From assembly GCF_000003815.2 (NCBI RefSeq), contig NC_049994.1, forward strand, positions 17,777,549-17,841,548: a stretch of DNA of 64,000 bases, read 5' to 3'. Below are positions 50,516 through 59,700 of this stretch, piece after piece. Under the pieces are notes generated by a model that saw only the letters and a list, made by a program, of their open reading frames with translations, did no database searches and was not told the origin of the DNA. Numbering within the stretch: the first letter of the stretch is position 1; every line of letters starts with the position of its first letter. Source of the DNA: Branchiostoma floridae. Its lineage: Eukaryota > Chordata > Leptocardii > Amphioxiformes > Branchiostomatidae. A program made the position numbers and the translations under genes.

Positions 50516-50600
50516 CCAAAATCTTGCAGTACATATTACACCAAGCATTATCACAGGGGTGGTTAAAAATCATACCAACAGTCGCTAAATCATACAAATT

Positions 50601-53600
50601 ATGGCACAGGCAAGTCCCGACGAGGCACAGCCGGACAAAAAGTACGTTCCAAAAGCCAGAGAATCGAATCATGTATACGCACCAAACACCGTTTACACAG
50701 ACTTAAATTCGAGGCGAGAGTCGGATTCGCACTCTGGCGGGCCTGCTAACAATGACCACCGCCCATTCACCCATCCGAGTCCCGGTAGTGAAACACACCA
50801 GGACAACAATGGAAACTCCTACAGGCCTGCTAGCTATGGTAGCAGTGTCAGTGGCCGTGTACCACATCATGAGGGTGGTGAGAATGTCAACAATGACGAC
50901 AACCGGAAGACAAGGGACATTTGTGACATTACGTCAGGAGACACCCACACGCAAGCAAGACCGTCCTTCCAGAAACCAACAGCGTTCGAGGAAAGTGTCG
51001 CTGAGGCAGGAAGCAATAAGAACAAACCCTGCATCCAACCTTCAGCTGATACACGTGAGCAAGATGAAGAAGCCAACTTAATGTCAGCTAAAAACTATGA
51101 CAATTCTTCCCTTCAGCCGGATGCTCTTGTAAAACTTCAGGATGGCGATGAGGAAACTGTTGTTGAGAACAATCCGTGTATCCAACCATATGCTTTTAGA
51201 TGCCTGGTACAAGATGAAACCGTCTTAAAATCAGCTATCTGTGATGTTGTGAAGCCATATGCTGTAGAATACCGGGAAGATGCCGTCGAGGCAGCTAATA
51301 ACGAAGATGATAATTCTCGCATCCAGCCATTTGCTGTTAAATACCAGGAAAACGATGAAGCTGACTTCGGGCCAGAAGAAATCCAGCCATACGCTGTTAA
51401 ATACCAGATACATGACGACTGCAGTAGGAAACATGACCCACTCGCCTGGGCTGATGCTGGAAATCAAAACGGACAAACTGCCAGTATCGCCCGTGATGAT
51501 GTGGACATTGAACCATATGCTGTCGCATACATGGACCAGGATAACATGGCGTGTGAGATACAGTCAGTGGACATTCACACCCAAGCTAGACTGTCCTTAC
51601 AGACACCAACAGCGACTTCAAACAGCAACTGTGATGTCTTGACCAACCCATTGAGCAATGACGGAAATTCTACTGATGTTGTCAATGAGGAAAGTCGACA
51701 TGTCCCGAATGCACTTCATCAGAACCCGATATACGTGCCCAACGTTCAGCATCCTGCAGTTTGTAGTAAGATGATTTGATGTTTTAAATAATTAAAATAT
51801 TTGTCAAGACAGACCTTGGCTCACACTTGAAAGTTGAAAGGGACTAGATCAGAACAAACTTCCTATCAGACTGAACGTTCTTGTATTTGCTGATTGTAGC
51901 CAGGGTATAGATATTCTTCTGAATATTCTTCTGAGACAATGAGATATTCTTCTGAATATACTTCTGAGACAATGAGATATTCTTCTGAATATACTTCTGA
52001 GACAATGAGATATTCTTCTGAATATACTTCTGAGACAATGAGATATTCTTCTGAATATACTTCTGAGACAATGAGATATTCTTCTGAATATACTTCTGAG
52101 ACAATGAGATATTCTTCTGAATATACTTCTGAGACAATGAGATATTCTTCTGAATATACTTCTGAGACAATGAGATATTCTTCTGAATATACTTCTGAGA
52201 CAATGAGATATTCTTCTGAATATACTTCTGAGACAATGAGATATTCTTCTGAATATACTTCTGAGACAATGAGATATTCTTCTGAATATACTTCTGAGAC
52301 AATGAGATATTCTTCTGAACCTTCTACTTAAGACCCCAGTAACTAAGGGTTAATGACTCACCGTGATGTGTATATGGTGTCATAACGCCTGGTCATTTTC
52401 TATAACTCTTTGTCATTTTTTTTGGTCATCAATACCTTTTATGATTATCTATCAAGGCCTAGGTGTTTCTGTTTTGATCTGAACAAAGAATTCAGTTTGT
52501 TTTCTTTTAATTTAATCGCTGCAATGCGGGCTTTTTCAGAATGTTCACGTTACTGGGTGTGCTTTGCTGTGGCAACGGCTACAGTCATTGTGTCGTGCAT
52601 CGTCAGCGGAGTCTTTCTCTGGCCACGCCTTAACGCCAGCTCACCAGCGGTACGCTTCTGTCTTTATATTTGATGAGTTCACACGTGCGTATATACAAGA
52701 CTTATCCCAACTTCCCAACATTGACAGACGAATCGAAAGCTACTTTTCTCTTGAAATCACAGAACCCACAAATTTGAGAAAAGGTGGGGCTTTTCGTCTC
52801 CCTCTGCTTCCAAGAAAAGAAGTCATACCCAACACGTTCAGAAATAGTATTAGAGTAGAAAATTGTTCATAACTGTCCATTGTCACTTGTATATCTACTA
52901 TGTTTATACCATGTATTTGCAATTAGCCCTCGGGCACGAACTTGCAAATAAACTTCTTCTCTATTACATCCAAATCCGTATGAGGTCCGTATGAAAGTTA
53001 GTCTTATTGTCCGCCAGGCTCCACAGGTTGGTGGAAAAATAATAGAAATTGGACAAATGTAGGCAAATAACAACCTGCCAAACGAGTTAGCTGGGTCGAT
53101 AACCGTACTCCTTGGCCAGCTAACTCCTTTGGCACCTAATACATCTATGTTACATTTGTCTTATTTCTACTATTTTTTCAATGACATTCGGAACCTGGTA
53201 GAGACTAAAATTCCATACGCACCATATACGGACTTACGGAATATATAGGGGTTTAGTCCTTGTTGCTTTATAGACCATTCATTTGATCTTATGAGTTCCA
53301 ATATACATGACTTGGCCTTGTGGTATTGTCGTTTTGAGGTTTGATTCTTGAGCTCCAACATAGACTTTACCGTTTGTACCGTTGCAAAATAGACTAATGC
53401 AACTATTGGGTTATCGTACATTAGACAGGGCTAGGTAGACATAAATATTCAAACGGGGTTAAGATATTAAGCTATTACGATGAACCAATGACAAGATAAC
53501 CCTCTATCTACAGCTGACAACGACTGTGGTTACTACCTTTACATCTGGTCCGACCGGAGCCGAATGCTGCAGTTCTGTCCCCACACCGCCGGCAGTCTCC

Positions 53601-54968
53601 AACAGCTCACAACGCAAAGGTAAGGCTAGCTTAAGGGTTCGTCGAATAGTATAGTGGCACGAAGGGTTCAACTTGGTCAGAGTATCTCTGAGTCACTGCG
53701 TCAAGACCTTGGACCACTTCATCATTTTAAGAGGGGAGTTAAGGAAGCTGTATTCATCAGGACTTATCAATTGTATTTATGAACCTTCCCTTAAGAGTAA
53801 TTAAGAGTTAATGACTCGTCCCGATGTGTATATATTGTCATAAAGCCAGGTCCGTAAATTTGCTATAACCACCGGATAAAACCACCGAGTGAGCGAATCA
53901 AATGTTGAGTATTCCACCTACAATCTTTATTACTTCTTTACAAACTGAGCCACGTTTGGGACAGCATTCTCGCTGCTGCAGAGCCACCTACATCAGCTAT
54001 AAGTAGCGGCGAGGGTCGTATTTAGCCATTCTAACCCTGATGATGGTGTCTGACAGACACGGAAACGTTGGAAGTAAGTACTCTCTGGTTGTGCCTAAAG
54101 AACCTTACTATATTTATTACTTCTTACAGAAAATCCTGAAAGAAAGATGAAGAAGATCACATTTGGTGGGAGAGGAAAAGAACCTGGAAAATTCATAACA
54201 AATTACGGAGTGGTTGTGTCTGATGACGATGAGATATTTGTGACTGATCAGTTCAACAAGCGGGTCCAAGTCTTCCGCATGAATGGAACATATCTGCGCC
54301 TCTTCCCAACGGTACTGCCTGGCGAAAATACGATGATCTACCCCTTCGATGTTGCTATAGACGCAGAGCCTGGCTACCTGTGGGTAGTGGGGATCAGGTT
54401 TCCATTTACACCTGATGCACATGTCGTACAGTACCGTAAGGATGGGCTAGCTATGAAGGGGTTCGGTGTCCGCTTCACGAGTCGGGATCCTCATCCCAGC
54501 ATTGCGATAGACGTGCGCAACAACAAAGTTATCGTGGGAGAGGGAAAAACAATAATGATGTTCCAGCCAAACGGCTCACTTGTGCAGAGTTTTAAAGCGC
54601 TACACAAAGAGTTGGCCCATGGGGTCCTCGTTATCCGTGGAGTCGTATCGGACAGGGAGGGGAATATTCTGCTTACTGACTCGTATAAAAGTGTTGTGAA
54701 GTTCAACCATTCTGGAGAAAAGACATTGGAATTTGGAAACAGGGAAGGCCAACTACTTGTCCCGAAAGGTCTTTCTGTGGACTCCTATGGTCGCATCATA
54801 GTGGCAAACGGTGTGAACAGGGTAGACATGTTCACAAGCGGCGGGAAGTTTGTACGCACTGTCGCAAACATTACAAACCCGTGGGGTGTTGCTATGGGAC
54901 TGGATGGACAGTTGGTGGTGACTAACAAATATGACTCCACTGTAACCATCTTTTCATACGGTGTTTAG
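50601..54968 (+). CDS. NHL-G, type II membrane protein with NHL propeller
   Basis: Exons 50601-51765, 52540-52649, 53514-53619 and 54130-54968 sum to 2220 bases (739 residues). The N-terminus ([10 protein letters not shown]) matches D, followed by a unique segment with KKYVPKA, NHVYAPN and VYTDL tyrosines. Five YA[VF]xx motifs follow, one mutated to PFAVKY, and the juxtamembrane motif is NPIYVPN. The codon split across exons 1-2 reads Lys where the others have Glu or Ala. The helix is [18 protein letters not shown]. Only one stalk exon is visible. The propeller groups with A and F; its last strand ends early (TIFSYGV). The first intron holds a perfect 33-bp minisatellite (51908-52316). Confidence 0.82.
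51908..52316. repeat. 33-bp minisatellite in NHL-G intron 1
   Basis: About 12 copies of a 33-bp unit (gagatattcttctgaatata then cttctgagacaat) with no visible change between units. Open on both strands because the unit is 11 codons. Confidence 0.92.
53011..53209. mobile_element. Diverged foldback element
   Basis: Ends ccgccaggctcc and ggaacctggtagag, with inner inverted segments ataatagaaattggacaaat and catttgtcttatttctacta. Lies in the NHL-G intron between the membrane and stalk exons. Confidence 0.5.
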
Positions 54969-55047
54969 CTGATGCATCTCAGTAGTCTCTATCAGACTCC
55001 AGCCTGGCCAAATAGTAAAAGGGGACTTTGGCCAATTAAGTTAGGAA

Positions 55048-55397
55048 TAGGGCTGTGTACCTAAACAAATTTCAGGTACAGGTACAGGTACATGGGTTTA
55101 GGTACAGGTCCGGACCTGCACCTGTACCTAAAGAATTTTAACCAAGTATATGTAAGTTAAACATGTAGCTAACTGTCTTTTCTAGTGATAAATTGTCATC
55201 TTTTGAGTTTCAACTGCAAGATTATCACGATTGTCATTGTTGATTCGGGATTTACTTGTCCAGCAGTCTTAAAAATTGGTAAAAATAAGTGATTTAGTGT
55301 GTTTAGGTTCAGGTACACAGATGTTTAGGTCTGGACCTGTACCTAAACAAGTTTTAGGTACGGTACAGGTACGGGTATTTAGGTACACAGCCCTAGT
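55048..55397. mobile_element. Inverted-repeat element rich in GGTACA
   Basis: Ends agggctgtgtacctaaa and tttaggtacacagccct are exact complements. Between them are repeats of aggtacaggtac and a central spacer. No coding frame. Confidence 0.6.
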
Positions 55398-55866
55398 TAG
55401 GAATAAAAGTCTAGAAGGAATATGACTGCACTGTTACTATCTTTTCACACTAGTTGGTGACTTATAAGGAGTGTTGACCTTTGTGTCTGTATAGAGCATA
55501 CACAATGAAGAACTGTAGATTGTAGCAAGTACCTACATGTAGTAATTGTTCATCAACAAAGTATTAAAATGTAGCTTGTAGTGACGCAAACCCCTCACAG
55601 TTATACAAAATTCATCAAGGGCTAGGATAGGAGGACGGTGCTCTCTCCAAACTCTGCAACCTAGAATTTGACACTTGACGAAATGTATACTTTGTGCGTT
55701 TTCTTGTTTCTTCGTTTGCACTTTTACATGTTGTATGATACACCAAGTACAATGTATTTAAATCAATGGAAGGTTACATGCATCAGATTTACGTTGCAGT
55801 GAGAGTGTGTAGCGCAATCACCGTCTAGTGGAAAGGGTCCCAACCTGAAAACAGTGAGGAAACATA

Positions 55867-56042
55867 GTCTCCAAGCAGACCCTTCGGTGCCTTAGAAATA
55901 GTATCAAAGATGGCAAGGGACTTAGTATAGCGGCACCAGGTGCCCGTTTGACTCCCTTAGCCGGCTATCTCCCTCTGGTCGGCTATACTCCTTTGGCAGC
56001 TTTGATACTATCTCTTTAGGCACCGTAGGTCTGCTTGGAGAC
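55867..56042. mobile_element. Foldback element
   Basis: Arms gtctccaagcagacccttcg (55867) and taggtctgcttggagac (to 56042), extended by ggtgcctta and taggcacc and by gatactat repeats. Lies between NHL-G and UTP15. Confidence 0.6.
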
Positions 56043-56729
56043 GAAGGAAACAGGCTCCCCTGTGAGTAGCAACTACATTATTTAGCTCCCTAGAAAGTAG
56101 ATGATGAGAAGTATACTTTTGTTGAAATGTGTAGTGGTGTTGCGTAGCGCAACAGTAGGGTTTTGGCTTAATACCCAGAGGTCCTGGGGTCATGTCCCCT
56201 CATAGACTCTAAAGTTGTACCTATCCACCTTCCTTTCTGAGAACGCTTAGGTAGTTTGCTATGTTTTTATGGTGTTAACTGTAATATCATGTAAGTCACA
56301 CAAAACTACAACATAACAACATTCTTTTCTGCCTTCTTTTCTTCTAGGAGGAGAGTTTGGACTCATGTTCAAACTATTTATATGTTCTGTTATGACGTCA
56401 GTGTCCCTGACGAGACATAACGGATGTTATCTGAAACGTCTTACTGTTTCCCAAATCATATCCAGTTAGTTGAGTATTTGCTATCTTACTACCTGGATGT
56501 CTAACCTTCTTCGACATATCTGATATGTATTTATCTATTTACTATTCATAAGTTTGACTGTCTTGTGAAACATTTTATTTTCCATAATGTACAAGTGGCG
56601 TTGAGAATATAAGTTGGGCATCACTTGAGTCTGCTGTCACTTTGTCATTTGTATCATTTGATGTTTCTTAATATTAGCTTTCAATAAAAAAAACAAAATG
56701 CAAAAACTATGAAGTGATTTGAGTGTTTG

Positions 56730-59700
56730 TTAGCTGGAGTTCTTGCTCTGTGCAGCTGAGAGCAGAGTCTCCAGCGAGCCCAGCGTGTTCAACAGTTGTT
56801 CCTGGTGGTTCGTTTCCCGCTGTACCGACCGTAACAGCTTCTGTAACAACCTGTCTACCTTCTCTGACTGTCCCACAACCCCTGCGTACATATCGATCAC
56901 CAACGTTGTAACATCCAGAAGCACGCGGCAGTATTTCTCTTCGCACGTCCAACGACAGAGAAACGTGAGCAGCAACTCTAACCCCTTCTCGTCACGGCCA
57001 GCGAGAGCTTCTGTGATCGATCCGCGACGGATCAGTTCTTGGATAACGCCGATGGTAACCTGTAAATACAATTGTGCACAGTTTGTTTCTTTAAGTTACT
57101 GCAAATGCATTCTAGTTTGCGGGGATTTAATTTCGCGGTAGCAGGAAAGGGACAATTAGCGGTGGTTTTAAGTTTGCGGTAGCACCATGCACGGCAGTCT
57201 CTTATTGCCATGGAAAAATGTTCGCGGTGTTTTAAGTTTGCGGCGTCAATCCTTCAAAAATGTGGTAAAACTAAAACTTGGGGTATAATCTAAAACGTTT
57301 CAAGACAAGGATAAACATCTTTATTCAGAATCCAGTATTGTAACCCAAAATGCTTGAGTGCTCCATGAGCCTTGTTTTGTAGTGAACTTCAAGTAGATAA
57401 AAAAATAAAATAAAGGGGACAAACAAATAAATAAACAAACAAACCTCTGCAGGGTATTCAGCGCAAACAGATACCAGAAAGAATAGTTTCATGTAACACT
57501 AACGGAGATCTTGATAAAATTGAAAAGAGTTGGGGCTCTTTCACAGTGTGAATGGATAAAACTTTCAGTCTGGTCTCTGGTTTCAAAAGGTGATACTTGT
57601 AGTCAACTCTTATGTTAATCCTTCCACAGATGTGATAAAAATAAATAAACAAATAAATAAACAAACAAACAAACAAACCTCTGCGGGGTAGCATGGCTTC
57701 AAGGCCTCGTCCAATGCCTTGGTGCTGCTGAACGTCTTAAGATGCTTGTCAAACTTCTTGAGCTGTTCCTTCTGTCTGTGAGTGACGGAGTAGTCGGCGA
57801 CCACTGGTCTGTAGTCTCCACCTCTGCCGTAGTACCTGGTTAGAAAAATAAAATAGGTAATGGTAGGTAGTCCAATAGCTTTTTTGTTTAGAGACAGTGG
57901 GTAGTTACAGCCAGTATTACTAGTATTACTAGTAATACTGGCTTCTGCTAGGCTAAAGGGCAGTACTGCCCTTCAGCCTAGCAGAAGCTCTAGGTCTGTA
58001 TCTGTATAGCCAGTTACGGTATAACTGCGCTTAAGTGTTATATAGACACCATCTTGTGTATCTGTACCTGTATAATCACCCGTCGACATAACACATCAGC
58101 TTCTGTATCTGTATATGTATAGCCAGTATAACAACCCGTCTGCATAACACAACAGCTTCTGTATCTGTATTTGTATAGTCAGAATAACATACACAATAAC
58201 ACCCCTTTACACTGAACAATCTGTCATACCTAACCTTGCACAAGTACATATAGCTGTAATCGTTATTAAAAGCCATAAAGGGAGGATGCTCCTATAGTAC
58301 TTGTAGACAATGAGTTCTCCTTATTGTAAGAAAAGTGCGTCCAGATGACGCATGCCTGGCTAAAAGCCTGGACTCCCTACCTGCGATTGGCTGCCCCTCT
58401 CCTTTTCCGCTGTCTCAGTGCTAGTTTCGCAGACGAGTCCTCCTGCTTGCGACGCTGGATTGACAGCATCCCATCTGCACACCCCACAGCAACAACATCC
58501 TCGCTGGGGGAGACTCCAAAACTCAGGATAGGGGAGGGGTAGGTCAGGCTGGCCACACACTGGTAGGTCCCAACATCGTAGACCTGGAAAATACAAAATA
58601 ATCACAAAATATATCAAATGAGCCTTGTGTATGTATGTGTACCAGAAAAGATACAAGCAAATTTTAGGGGGGCACCCCAAAACTCAGGATGGGGGAGGGG
58701 CAGGTCAGGCTGGCCACACACTGGTACGTCCCAACATCATAGACCTGGAAAATACAAAAATTACAAAACAAATGAAATAAACTCCATGTATGAGTGTGTA
58801 TATACAAGAGAAAGACACAAGATAATTTTTGGGAGACTCAGGAAGGGTTGATGAGGCTGGCCACACACTGATACATGTATGTCCAAACATCGTACACCTG
58901 GACAATACAAAATAGATCAAATCAGCCTCACGTTTTGGTAAGTACCAAGGAAAACTATCATTTGATTTTAAGGGGAGACCCCAAAACTCAGGATGGGGGA
59001 GGGGGAGGTCAGGCTAGCGATACATTGGTATGTAACAACATCGTAGACCTGGAAAATACAAAAATTATAAAACAAATCAGGTGAACCTCCCTTACAAATG
59101 TATGAGTGGGTACAAGAGAAACACACAAGAATTTTCCAGGGAACTCATCAACTCAGGTTAGGAGAGGTGTAGGTGTGTGCTATCCAACATTTGAAGAAAC
59201 ACTTCCTCTACAGCATGCCTCATCAATAGAATCAAGGAGGTTAAAGAAAAAGGTTAATCTCCTTGATAGAATGCAACACATGACAGGGCAGTACATAAAT
59301 CAACTTTTGTTTCTTCAGTATGTTTATGTATTTTGGTGTGATTGTTCTGTAGTTTCCCTGTCTGTCATCATGGGATATTGTGTTGATGTACTTCATGTTA
59401 AGGACTACAGGGAGAACAGCTAACAGAAATCTCAAGCTTGTTCTGAATCCAAATAAAGTCTAGTGTAAACTACAGACCTTGATGTGTCTGTCCAGCGAGG
59501 CTGAGAGGAGTCTGGTACAAGAGGAGTTGAAGGCGAGAGATGTGACGGTCTTGTGATGGTTGGTGCAGGTTGCTAGGAGACGGCCGCCGCCCAGGGCGTC
59601 CCAAACCTTGACACAGTTTCCACCGGCTGACAGGAACATGTTACCTAGGGAATGGAATTGTTTGGTTGTTTGTTTGTTCAGACCCTTGTAGTGCTTAATG

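Larger units (their letters stand above)
54969..56729. other. Convergent intergenic region NHL-G / UTP15
   Basis: No gene seen. AATAAA on the + strand at 56683-56688 could serve NHL-G, though it is 1.7 kb after the stop. AATAAA on the - strand (tttatt at 56574-56579) lies about 150 bp after the UTP15 stop. Two inverted-repeat elements fill the middle. Confidence 0.5.

Noticed and set aside
51844-52331. Repeat proteins [11 protein letters not shown] (- strand) and [11 protein letters not shown] (+ strand)
   Set aside because: By-product of a 33-bp minisatellite in an intron, with no acceptor and donor pair framing it.
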